Assembly (NCBI GenBank): GCA_016931385.1
Contig: JAFGEV010000204.1
Span: 1-50,608 of the forward strand
Direction of reading: 5' to 3'
From: Prolixibacteraceae bacterium
GTDB taxonomy: Bacteria > Bacteroidota > Bacteroidia > Bacteroidales > Prolixibacteraceae
DNA length: 50,608 bases
The translations under genes and the position numbers were made by a program. A model generated the notes under the pieces. It saw nothing but the letters and a program-made list of their open reading frames with translations, searched no databases and had not been told where the DNA came from. Shown in pieces: positions 22,123-30,967 of the stretch. Position 1 is the first letter of the stretch. Each line of letters starts with the position of its first letter.

Positions 22123-22359
22123 TTATAAACTCCTGTGTGTCCCGTCGCAAAAAGGCTTATTCTTTGTATGCTTGCACTGGCATAAGTAGTAGGTTTTCTT
22201 TTCAGTAACCTCAAAGGGCATAGGTGAAAATTCACTTCCCTTATGCGAACCATCGCAGAAAGGTTGGTTTTTACTTTCCCCACAGGCGCACCAAAAATAT
22301 TTTCCGGGCTCAAGTTCCATGGCGGCAGGGGCTTTCACTGCAATTTTTGGATCTTTCAT
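22123..22359 (-). CDS. Double CDGSH iron-sulfur domain protein
   Basis: CACGESKNQPFCDGSH and CQCKHTKNKPFCDGTH. Confidence 0.95.
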   Translation of the reverse strand: MKDPKIAVKAPAAMELEPGKYFWCACGESKNQPFCDGSHKGSEFSPMPFEVTEKKTYYLCQCKHTKNKPFCDGTHRSL

Positions 22360-24221
22360 TTTGATATAATTTTTGTTTTTGGTTTTTTTTGCATGTTCAC
22401 TTTTGTGTCAATTCCGGTAAGTTCACGGCTCGAATAAAACCTTTCAAGAATTGACCCGTCGTTTACCTCTTTCGAGAGTGAAACAATGGTTTGCTGCGGC
22501 ACATCATACACATCGAGGATAATTAACCCGTCGAGGCAATTGCTGAAACTCGGATCGACATTGAAGGCCAGAATTTTTGCGTTCAGGCTCAGGTACTTTT
22601 TAAGCAGCACCGGAATCCCGCTGTTCATTTTATCGATATCGCCAATCAGCCGGTCGAATTTGTTCAGGTCGGCCCCGGCGTTTTCTATTAACAGGTTCAC
22701 TTCGGGGCTTTCGCTAACAAAACGATAAGCCTTACGTGGCCTGATATATTTTGCCAAATCTCTGTTAAAATAATTTGCTGTAATAAACCTGATAATGGTA
22801 TCTTTTGAAACCGGTGAATAGTTGTTGCTTATACTCACGGGCCCAACCAGGTAGCGATACTGTGGGTTCTTTAAAAGAAAATATAGCAGCCCTTTCCACA
22901 ACATAAATAAAGGGAGGGGTTTGCGCTGGTATTCTTTAATTACAAACGACCGGCCTAGCTCAAGCGACTGTCGCAATATGTTTTTAAACCTGGGCCTGAT
23001 CCTGAAAAGGCTTTTAATATAAAAACCATTTATACCGAACTGATGTAAAATGTCGTTGCCTTTTCCAATGCGATAGGCTCCAACAATGCAATTTTCTTCG
23101 TTATCCCAAATAAACAACTGATTATAATACAGGTCATACTCGTCTATGTCGATTGACATATTTGTTCCTTCTCCAACCAGCCTGAAAGTAATCTCTCTGA
23201 GTCTTCCAATTTCATTCAGAATGCCTGGAATAAGTTTTGAAGGAGCACAATAAATTGTATAATTTTTCAGGCTGAAAAGGGTGTAATCACATTTTATTTT
23301 TTCTATCTCATTTTTAAGCGCAATCACATCAACTGCCGGAATTATTTCTTCTTGTCTGCTGATCTTCAGGGGAGGGCGTGTTTTAAAAAACTTTTTCACC
23401 TCAAAACTTTCATAAGCTCCCATGCTGTAAGTTTTAGCCCTTAAATACCGGCCAAGCTGGTGAATATCTGAAAATTTATCTATTTCGGAATGACGTATCG
23501 GTTGACTGATCCTAACTTTTATCAGCTTGTTTTTTTTGTTGAGCAATTCGCTCGGGAGTTTAATATTCTGCAATTGAGGGTTTATCATTCCCAAAAGATG
23601 AAACAACCTTGAGTTGGAGCCACTGAAATAGACAGGCAAAACCGGCACTCCCGACTTTTTTATCAACTTAAGTATAGAATACTGCCATTCGCGGTCATTC
23701 ACATTGTAATACTGGTCGTAACCCGATACTTCGCCCGCGGGAAAAATGCAAAGGCATCCACCTGATGACAAATGATTAAGCGGAAGCTTAATGTTCTTCC
23801 TCATTTTTATTGCTGCCTTTGAAGGCTCGTCATTCCCGTCGAATAAGAAAAAATCGTTCAATGGTGTAATTTTCTTCAGCAACGAACTTGCAAGTATTTT
23901 TACATCGGGCCGTTTTTCAGAAAGGATTTTAATAAGCAGCATCCCATCAAGCCCGCCAAAAGGATGGTTCGACACTGTGATAAAAGCGCCTGTTTCAGGA
24001 ATTTTTTCCAGGTCGGCGCTATCAATATCATACCTGATATCGAGTGTTTCCAATAATTTATCGATAAAACCCAAACCGCTTTCGTGCGCAAGTTCGGTGT
24101 AAAGCTTGTTCACCTTCTTCATTTGCATAAGGTGCATAACCAGCCTGGTGAATGCATCTCCCCCAAAAAACCTCGACGATCGGGTATTGGGATATAAGGT
24201 ATCGGGCGTGTTCAAATCCAT
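22356..24221 (-). CDS. Bifunctional OlsF-like / fused GlsA-GlsB-like acyltransferase (PlsC-type plus GNAT-type)
   Basis: N-terminal HX4D motif SNHPFGGLDG and FPAGEVSG; C-terminal hemolysin/OlsB-like GNAT region (LREITFRLVGEGTNMSIDIDEYDLYYNQLFIWDNEENCIVGAYRIGKG). Confidence 0.88.
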   Translation of the reverse strand: MDLNTPDTLYPNTRSSRFFGGDAFTRLVMHLMQMKKVNKLYTELAHESGLGFIDKLLETLDIRYDIDSADLEKIPETGAFITVSNHPFGGLDGMLLIKILSEKRPDVKILASSLLKKITPLNDFFLFDGNDEPSKAAIKMRKNIKLPLNHLSSGGCLCIFPAGEVSGYDQYYNVNDREWQYSILKLIKKSGVPVLPVYFSGSNSRLFHLLGMINPQLQNIKLPSELLNKKNKLIKVRISQPIRHSEIDKFSDIHQLGRYLRAKTYSMGAYESFEVKKFFKTRPPLKISRQEEIIPAVDVIALKNEIEKIKCDYTLFSLKNYTIYCAPSKLIPGILNEIGRLREITFRLVGEGTNMSIDIDEYDLYYNQLFIWDNEENCIVGAYRIGKGNDILHQFGINGFYIKSLFRIRPRFKNILRQSLELGRSFVIKEYQRKPLPLFMLWKGLLYFLLKNPQYRYLVGPVSISNNYSPVSKDTIIRFITANYFNRDLAKYIRPRKAYRFVSESPEVNLLIENAGADLNKFDRLIGDIDKMNSGIPVLLKKYLSLNAKILAFNVDPSFSNCLDGLIILDVYDVPQQTIVSLSKEVNDGSILERFYSSRELTGIDTKVNMQKKPKTKIISK

Positions 24222-24453
24222 ATTGAAATATTTATGAGGTTAAATTTAATAAACGGCGTGGAATGTTGCTATTGACCAATGATTTTTTATTGATGTCGAT
24301 TTTTAAAAAAATTGTCCACTCGATGAATACATTTGTATTATGATTTTTAAAAGAACAACAATCAATATTTCAAGGAATCACGTTAACCTGGAATATGTAT
24401 TGGAATAAATAAATATATTTGAAAATCATAAAACCTTAAACGAATCCTTATCG

Positions 24454-25206
24454 ATGAGAGCATATATGGCAATTTACTTATTCTTATTTTTAGCATTTTT
24501 CGCTTGTAAAGAAGAAAATATTGAAGTAAACCAACCCGAAAGCATTCAAGCTGGCAACAACTCCAATTTATTAGTACATTCATACGACAACCTGATCATT
24601 GGAGGTTACAACATGGAAAAATCTTTCGAACTAGACCTGGACTACGACAACAAAGCTGATTTCAGATTGACAAGCGAAATATGGGGGTCGCCCGGAATGG
24701 GGCAACATCCCGAAGTTCAATTATTAAGCCTTACACCACTCTGTTTATTAAATGGGTATAAATCATCTGATACGATATTTTATAATTTCAAAGCCGATAC
24801 AACAAACAATAACGATCAGTCAAAAGTGTACGTTAAACACACTAAAACATACTCTTGTGAGAAACTTGCTTCAGGTGATTCCATCGTATCCATTCAACCT
24901 GAGACGTTTAATTTACGTTATATAAATTCTGGCGGTAAAATATATAAATCAGATGATTATCTGGCAGGTAAATTTTCGTTAAGTGATATAACAACAGGTG
25001 ATATTGATGGCCCTTACAACTGGTATGATACTGTTATTACCTTTCGGAGCTATTATCATTTCACTTGCAATTCGGTTCCTAATGATGAAATCATTTATAT
25101 TGGAATTAAAATGAAAGATTCTATCGACGAAAAACTTGGATGGATAAAAATGGCCGTTATGCAACAATATGAAATTGCATTACTTGAAACAGCCATACAA
25201 CAGTAA
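24454..25206 (+). CDS. Hypothetical lipoprotein (paralog A)
   Basis: Lipobox-like LAFFACKEEN; paralogous to next ORF. Confidence 0.85.
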   Translation: MRAYMAIYLFLFLAFFACKEENIEVNQPESIQAGNNSNLLVHSYDNLIIGGYNMEKSFELDLDYDNKADFRLTSEIWGSPGMGQHPEVQLLSLTPLCLLNGYKSSDTIFYNFKADTTNNNDQSKVYVKHTKTYSCEKLASGDSIVSIQPETFNLRYINSGGKIYKSDDYLAGKFSLSDITTGDIDGPYNWYDTVITFRSYYHFTCNSVPNDEIIYIGIKMKDSIDEKLGWIKMAVMQQYEIALLETAIQQ

Positions 25207-25219
25207 AAATCATTGATCA

Positions 25220-26011
25220 ATGAAAATATTAAAACTTATTACCCTGATACCAATTCTTACAATTTTTGCTTGCGATAAAAACTGTTATGAATCTTCCCGT
25301 AATGATAACATATTTATGGGAGATATAACCAACATGTTAGTTACTCAGTACGATACGTTTATTATAGGAAATATTAATCAGGAAGCAAGCATCGAGTTCG
25401 ACATGAACAGAGATAATGTATCTGATTTTAGGTTAACCAGTAAACTAATAGGCTTGCCATACAATGCACAAAAGCCCGAAACGAAGTTTTTATGCCTTAA
25501 CTCCAACTGCAAAGTTTACGAGCAATACTCAACAGATACAATTTTTTATCGACACTACGAAGACATCTTATATAGTGATGATTGGCCGAATATTATTTCC
25601 ATCACACATCGAATTGGATTTTCATGTTACAGGATGACACATAATAATTCAGATTCCATTTTTTGTATACAACCCGCAACACTTTACCCTCACTATTTTT
25701 ATTCAACAGATGAAATTTCCAGGACGGATACATTTCTTTCTGACACCATCAACTTAAATGTAGGAAGTGATGGCTTCAATTTTGAAAATTGCCCACCAAC
25801 AGTGAATAGTGGCGGCCCTTACATCGAGAATGACATACCCGTTTATTATCAGGTTTCATATCATTACTCCTGCCATGCAATACCCAATAATGAGATTGTA
25901 TATTTGGGAATCAAATTAACAGATTCATTTGGGGAAAAATTAGGATGGATTAAACTCGCTCTAATGGACAGGTATAAATTATTAATATTCGAAACTGCCA
26001 TTCAGGAATAA
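25220..26011 (+). CDS. Hypothetical lipoprotein (paralog B)
   Basis: Lipobox-like TIFACDKN; shares DFRLTS, SDTIFY, YHYSC..PNNEIVYLGIK..EKLGWIKLA..ETAIQ with paralog A. Confidence 0.85.
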   Translation: MKILKLITLIPILTIFACDKNCYESSRNDNIFMGDITNMLVTQYDTFIIGNINQEASIEFDMNRDNVSDFRLTSKLIGLPYNAQKPETKFLCLNSNCKVYEQYSTDTIFYRHYEDILYSDDWPNIISITHRIGFSCYRMTHNNSDSIFCIQPATLYPHYFYSTDEISRTDTFLSDTINLNVGSDGFNFENCPPTVNSGGPYIENDIPVYYQVSYHYSCHAIPNNEIVYLGIKLTDSFGEKLGWIKLALMDRYKLLIFETAIQE

Positions 26012-26231
26012 CACGATTTATCAGTTTAAACTGATGGCAATTCATAAGGATGATTGAAATTTATTTGATTTCGACCCTGAATTTGTATTGGCTCTGATTT
26101 GCACCAAATACAGGCACCTTTCAAAATATTAATTTTCAATTTTTCTTTGTATCAAAAGCGTTAATCTGTTAACAAAACCTGAACTATTTTTCCGAATCAA
26201 CGTTAATTTACCCCATAAACTTATATCAAAT

Positions 26232-26261
26232 TTTGATTTTTCATTTTTATTTCTACATTTG
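26232..26261 (+). promoter_or_regulatory. Bacteroidota-type promoter of ilv leader (TTTG-N18-TACATTTG)
   Basis: -33 TTTG at 26232-26235, -7 TACATTTG at 26254-26261. Confidence 0.75.
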
Positions 26262-26281
26262 TTCCTTCAAATAATGAAACA

Positions 26282-26359
26282 ATGAAACGTTTACTGAACA
26301 TATCCATTCTTGTCAACATCGTCCTAGTGGTGGTGCTTGTCGTCATTTCGATGAAATGA
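26282..26359 (+). CDS. ilv operon leader peptide MKRLLNISILVNIVLVVVLVVISMK
   Basis: 25-aa ORF, 16 of 25 residues Ile/Leu/Val, followed by alternative hairpins and terminator before ilvD. Confidence 0.85.
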   Translation: MKRLLNISILVNIVLVVVLVVISMK

Positions 26360-26398
26360 GAGTGGTTTGTAACGCAGTAAATTAAAAATATTAACAGG

Positions 26399-26429
26399 CC
26401 ATTCTCTTAAAAGGGAATGGTTTTTTTTT
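26399..26429 (+). terminator. ilv attenuator terminator hairpin
   Basis: CCATTCTCTT-AA-AAGGGAATGG (10-bp stem, one wobble) followed by T9. Confidence 0.9.
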
Positions 26430-26436
26430 ATTGAGG

Positions 26437-26462
26437 CCTCCCCTAACCCCTCCTGGGAGGGG
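26437..26462. repeat. GC-rich palindromic element CCTCCCCTAACCCCTCCTGGGAGGGG
   Basis: CCCCTC-CTGG-GAGGGG hairpin in otherwise AT-rich intergenic DNA. Confidence 0.7.
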
Positions 26463-26490
26463 AAAAAGTAAATTTTTAAAAACTTATAAA

Positions 26491-28311
26491 ATGAACAAGT
26501 TAAGAAGCTCAACCTCGACACAGGGCCGCAAAATGGCCGGCGCAAGGGCGCTATGGCGTGCCAACGGCATGACCGAAGAACAGTTTAACCGTCCGGTGAT
26601 TGCCATTGTCAATTCGTTTACCCAGTTTGTCCCCGGCCACGTACACCTGCACGAAATTGGTCAATACTTAAAAAAGAAAATTGAAGCAAAAGGTTGCTTT
26701 GCTGCCGAATTCAATACCATTGCCATTGACGATGGTATTGCAATGGGGCACAACGGGATGCTTTATTCCCTCCCTTCGCGCGACCTGATTGCCGACAGTG
26801 TTGAATACATGTGCAACGCCCACACGGTTGATGCCATGATCTGCATTTCGAACTGCGACAAAATCACCCCGGGAATGCTCATGGCTGCCATGCGCCTGAA
26901 CATCCCTTCAATATTTGTTTCAGGCGGTCCGATGGAAGCCGGTAAAGTTGACGGTGAAAAATACGACCTGGTTGACGCGATGGTAATGGCCGCCGACCAA
27001 AACATTTCTGATGAAAAAATCTCAAGTGTTGAACGTTCGGCCTGCCCAACATGCGGTTCTTGCTCAGGTTTGTTCACGGCAAATTCAATGAACAGCCTCG
27101 CTGAAGCTATTGGCATGGCGCTGCCCGGAAACGGCACTATCGTTGCCACACACGCCAAACGGCTGGAGCTTTTTGACGAAGCTGCCGACCGCATTGTAAA
27201 AATCACTGAAGATTTTTATTTCAATGGAAATGAAAAGGTACTCCCCCGCTCAATCGCAAGCCGCGAGGCTTTCATGAATGCCATGACCCTCGATATTGGC
27301 ATGGGCGGAAGCACCAATACCATTCTCCACCTTCTGGCCATCGCCCACGAAGCCAAAGTTGACTTCAGCATGAAAGATATTGACGCCCTGTCGCGCAAAG
27401 TACCCAACCTTTGTAAAGTAGCCCCAAGTTCACGATATCACATGGAAGATGTTAACCGTGCCGGTGGAATACTTGGCATCATGGGCGAACTCGACCGGGC
27501 AGGATTGCTCGACACTACTGTAAACCGGGCCGACCAGCTTACCCTGGCCGAAGCGCTCGACCAGTTCGACATTATGCGCGATACCGTTACCGAAAAAGCT
27601 AAACAACGATACCTAGCCGCACCGGGCAACTACAAAAACCTTGTGCTGGCATCGCAGGAAAAATATTACAAAGAAGCCGATACCGACCGTGAAAACGGGT
27701 GTATCCGCGATCTTGAACATGCTTATAACAAAGAAGGAGGGCTCGCCGTACTTTTTGGCAACATTGCCAAAAGCGGCTGCATTGTCAAAACGGCAGGGGT
27801 CGATCCATCGGTTTTCCAGTTCCATGGTACAGCAAAGGTTTTTCATTCGCAGGAAGCAGCCTGCAACGGCATTCTTGGCGATGAAGTACAGGCCGGTGAC
27901 GTGGTTTTCATCCCGTACGAAGGGCCCAAAGGCGGGCCTGGCATGCAGGAAATGCTTTATCCAACATCGTATATTAAATCGATGAAGCTTGATAAAGCCT
28001 GTGCCCTGGTTACCGACGGCCGTTTTTCAGGCGGGACATCGGGCCTTTCAATTGGCCATGTTTCGCCCGAAGCTGCTGCTGGCGGCGAGATCGGGCTTGT
28101 CCGCAACGGCGATAAAATCGAAATCGATATCCCTGCCCGAAAAATAAACGTACTTGTCAGCGATGAAGAATTGAATAACCGCCGTATAGAGGAACAAGCC
28201 AAAGGCGACAAAGCCTTCACCCCAACCCGCGACCGCAAAGTCAGCAAAGCACTGCGGGCTTATGCTGCAATGGTTACTTCATCAGACAAAGGCGCTGTAA
28301 GAGAGATATAG
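26491..28311 (+). CDS. ilvD: Dihydroxy-acid dehydratase
   Basis: [67 protein letters not shown] at 26491 preferred over ORF track TTG at 26431. Confidence 0.98.
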   Translation: MNKLRSSTSTQGRKMAGARALWRANGMTEEQFNRPVIAIVNSFTQFVPGHVHLHEIGQYLKKKIEAKGCFAAEFNTIAIDDGIAMGHNGMLYSLPSRDLIADSVEYMCNAHTVDAMICISNCDKITPGMLMAAMRLNIPSIFVSGGPMEAGKVDGEKYDLVDAMVMAADQNISDEKISSVERSACPTCGSCSGLFTANSMNSLAEAIGMALPGNGTIVATHAKRLELFDEAADRIVKITEDFYFNGNEKVLPRSIASREAFMNAMTLDIGMGGSTNTILHLLAIAHEAKVDFSMKDIDALSRKVPNLCKVAPSSRYHMEDVNRAGGILGIMGELDRAGLLDTTVNRADQLTLAEALDQFDIMRDTVTEKAKQRYLAAPGNYKNLVLASQEKYYKEADTDRENGCIRDLEHAYNKEGGLAVLFGNIAKSGCIVKTAGVDPSVFQFHGTAKVFHSQEAACNGILGDEVQAGDVVFIPYEGPKGGPGMQEMLYPTSYIKSMKLDKACALVTDGRFSGGTSGLSIGHVSPEAAAGGEIGLVRNGDKIEIDIPARKINVLVSDEELNNRRIEEQAKGDKAFTPTRDRKVSKALRAYAAMVTSSDKGAVREI

Positions 28312-28381
28312 GTGCTGGGAGCTGGGTACTGGGTACTGGGTTCTGGGTTCTGGAATTTGGAATTTGGAATTTGGAATTTTC
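28312..28381. repeat. Heptad repeat array, 10 units (GTGCTGG to GTACTGG to GTTCTGG to AATTTGG)
   Basis: Unbroken 7-bp phase read directly, starting immediately after the ilvD stop codon. Confidence 0.96.
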
Positions 28382-28418
28382 CTAAGTCTAATAATTAAAA
28401 ATAAATAAGAAAAAAGAT

Positions 28419-30122
28419 ATGAAAGAAAAAATAAACGGATCAGAAGCGATCATCCGCTCGATAATTGAAGAGGGGATTGATACAATTTTCGGATATCCCG
28501 GCGGTGCAATCATGCCAGTTTACGATGCCTTGTACGACAAAGGTGAAAAGTTAAAACACATATTAACACGCCACGAACAGGGAGCAATACACGCTGCACA
28601 GGGTTATGCACGGGTTTCGGGGAAAACCGCTGTATGCTTTGCCACATCGGGGCCGGGCGCAACAAACCTGCTCACCGGCATTACCGATGCAATGCTCGAC
28701 TCTACACCGGTTGTTTGCATAACCGGACAAGTAGCCTCGCCACTTTTGGGAACCGATGCTTTCCAGGAATCAGATATCCTGGGCATGTCGACCCCGGTTA
28801 CAAAATGGAACTATCAGATTACTGATGCATCTGAAATTCCGGAAGTGATGGCAAAAGCATTTTATATTGCACGTTCGGGGCGTCCGGGACCAGTACTCAT
28901 CGATGTTGCCAAAGATGTTCAGTTTGCCATGCTCGACTTCGAATACAAGAAATGCAACTGCATCAGAAGCTACATACCTTATTTGCCCATTGATGAAAAA
29001 CAGGTTAAAGCTGCTGCCGAAGCAATAAATAAGGCTCAAAAGCCCTTCTTGCTGTTTGGCCAGGGTGTATTGTTTTCACAAGCCGAAGAAGAGTTGCGGC
29101 AACTGGTTGAAAAAGCCGACATACCCGCTGCATGGACACTGCTTGGGGTATCGGCATTGCCAACCAACCACCCCCTTAACGTGGGTATGTTGGGCATGCA
29201 CGGTAATTACGGGCCAAATATAAAAACCAACGAATGCGACCTGCTTATTGCCGTTGGTATGCGTTTCGACGACCGTGTAACCGGAAAAGTTTCTGCCTAC
29301 GCCACACAGGCAAAGGTTGTTCACATTGAAGTAGACCCGGCCGAAATCAACAAAATCATTCCGGTACACTACCCGGTTTTGGGCGATGCAAAAAAAGTAT
29401 TAAGCAAACTTATCCCGCTGGTGAATGAAAACAAGCATACCGGCTGGATCAAAGAGTTTAAAGATGCTTACGAAACAGAGTTTGAAAAAGTAATTAAAAA
29501 CGACATTTACCGCAACAACGGAAAAATATCGATGGGTGAAGTGGTACGTGTTGCTTCTGAAAAAACCAATGGTGATGCCATTTGCGTTACCGATGTAGGC
29601 CAGCAACAGATGTTTGCGGCACGCTACTTCCAGTTCAACCATACCCGCAGCATGGTTACATCGGGCGGGCTTGGCACCATGGGCTTTGGCCTGCCGGCAG
29701 CCGTTGGCGCCCAAATTGGCCGACCTGACCGCACAGTGGTATCATTTATTGGAGATGGTGGTTTCCAAATGACCATGCAGGAACTGGGCACGATTGCCCA
29801 GGAAAAAATCCCGGTCAAAATCATTATCCTTAACAACAACTTTTTGGGTATGGTGCGCCAGTGGCAGGACCTGTTTTTCGAAAAACGCTACTCTTTTACC
29901 AACATTTCAGGCCCCGATTTTGTCAAACTTTCAGAGGCTTTTGGCATCCCGGCAAAACGGGTAATATCGAACAAAGACCTTGAAGGGGCCGTTAGCGAAA
30001 TGGTTGACCACGATGGCCCATACCTGCTTGAAGTAATGGTGGAAAAAGAAGACAATGTTTTCCCAATGGTACCTGCCGGGGCAAGCGTTTCAGACATTCT
30101 GCTTGAAAAACCTATAGCCTAA
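28419..30122 (+). CDS. ilvB: Acetolactate synthase large subunit
   Basis: FGYPGGAIMPVYDALYD, HEQGAIHAAQGYARVSGK, GDGGFQMTMQELGTI thiamine-PP motif. Confidence 0.98.
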   Translation: MKEKINGSEAIIRSIIEEGIDTIFGYPGGAIMPVYDALYDKGEKLKHILTRHEQGAIHAAQGYARVSGKTAVCFATSGPGATNLLTGITDAMLDSTPVVCITGQVASPLLGTDAFQESDILGMSTPVTKWNYQITDASEIPEVMAKAFYIARSGRPGPVLIDVAKDVQFAMLDFEYKKCNCIRSYIPYLPIDEKQVKAAAEAINKAQKPFLLFGQGVLFSQAEEELRQLVEKADIPAAWTLLGVSALPTNHPLNVGMLGMHGNYGPNIKTNECDLLIAVGMRFDDRVTGKVSAYATQAKVVHIEVDPAEINKIIPVHYPVLGDAKKVLSKLIPLVNENKHTGWIKEFKDAYETEFEKVIKNDIYRNNGKISMGEVVRVASEKTNGDAICVTDVGQQQMFAARYFQFNHTRSMVTSGGLGTMGFGLPAAVGAQIGRPDRTVVSFIGDGGFQMTMQELGTIAQEKIPVKIIILNNNFLGMVRQWQDLFFEKRYSFTNISGPDFVKLSEAFGIPAKRVISNKDLEGAVSEMVDHDGPYLLEVMVEKEDNVFPMVPAGASVSDILLEKPIA

Positions 30123-30165
30123 CCATAAATCAATTCAAGGTTATTTTAACTAAATAGTAAAAAAA

Positions 30166-30708
30166 ATGAAACAAGAATACATCATAACAGCATATTCTGA
30201 AAACCATATCGGGTTGTTAAACCGCATCACGATTGTTTTCACCCGGCGGAAAGTGAATATCGAAAGCCTTACCGTTTCCGAATCGGCTCACAAGGGCATA
30301 AGTAAATTCACCATTGTTGTAGAAACAACCGAAGAACAGGCCAGGAAAATTGTTCAGCAAATTGAGAAACAGGTTGAAGTACTCAAAGCTTTTTACCATA
30401 CCAACGATGAGATGATTTATCAGGAAATTGCCTTGTACAAAGTTTCAACCGACGACCTTACCGAAAGCAACAAGATTGAAATGCTTGTACGGAAACACAA
30501 TGCCCGCATTCTTGAGATCACAAAAGAGTATACCGTGATTGAAAAGACCGGGCACAAGGAAGAAACACAGGAATTTTTCAACGACCTCAATGAATTCAAG
30601 GTCATGCAGTTTATCCGCTCAGGCAGGATTGCCCTCACCCGATCACCCATTGAAAGGTTGTCGGAATTTCTGAAGGAAAGGGACGAGATTCTTTCAAAAG
30701 CTGATTGA
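30166..30708 (+). CDS. ilvN: Acetolactate synthase small subunit
   Basis: ACT domain with NRITIVFTRRKVNIESLTVSES; follows ilvB. Confidence 0.96.
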   Translation: MKQEYIITAYSENHIGLLNRITIVFTRRKVNIESLTVSESAHKGISKFTIVVETTEEQARKIVQQIEKQVEVLKAFYHTNDEMIYQEIALYKVSTDDLTESNKIEMLVRKHNARILEITKEYTVIEKTGHKEETQEFFNDLNEFKVMQFIRSGRIALTRSPIERLSEFLKERDEILSKAD

Positions 30709-30734
30709 ACCAAAAATATTTTTTGCAAATAACG

Positions 30735-30769
30735 GGGGTTGTAGCCAAAAACTACAGCCCCTTTTTTTT
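30735..30769 (+). terminator. Rho-independent terminator of ilvDBN
   Basis: GGGGTTGTAG-CCAAAAA-CTACAGCCCC followed by T8. Confidence 0.9.
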
Positions 30770-30967
30770 CGCGTTCAATATGTAAGTTACTGACAATATT
30801 CATCGGGCGTCAAGCCCTTTATTTTCTACTTTTGGAACAGTCTCATTTTACTACACCTGAAAGTATCGTAAATATAAATACAGGGTCATTGTTTTGTTCC
30901 GGGCAGTTTTTTTTAATTTTTTTTCTATTTTGTTGGCGAATTTATAACAAAACATAACCTTATAATA

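Noticed and set aside
26763-27206. Minus-strand 147-aa ORF and other shadow ORFs inside ilvD/ilvB
   Set aside because: Antisense to conserved ilvD; high-GC coding DNA generates long open antisense frames.
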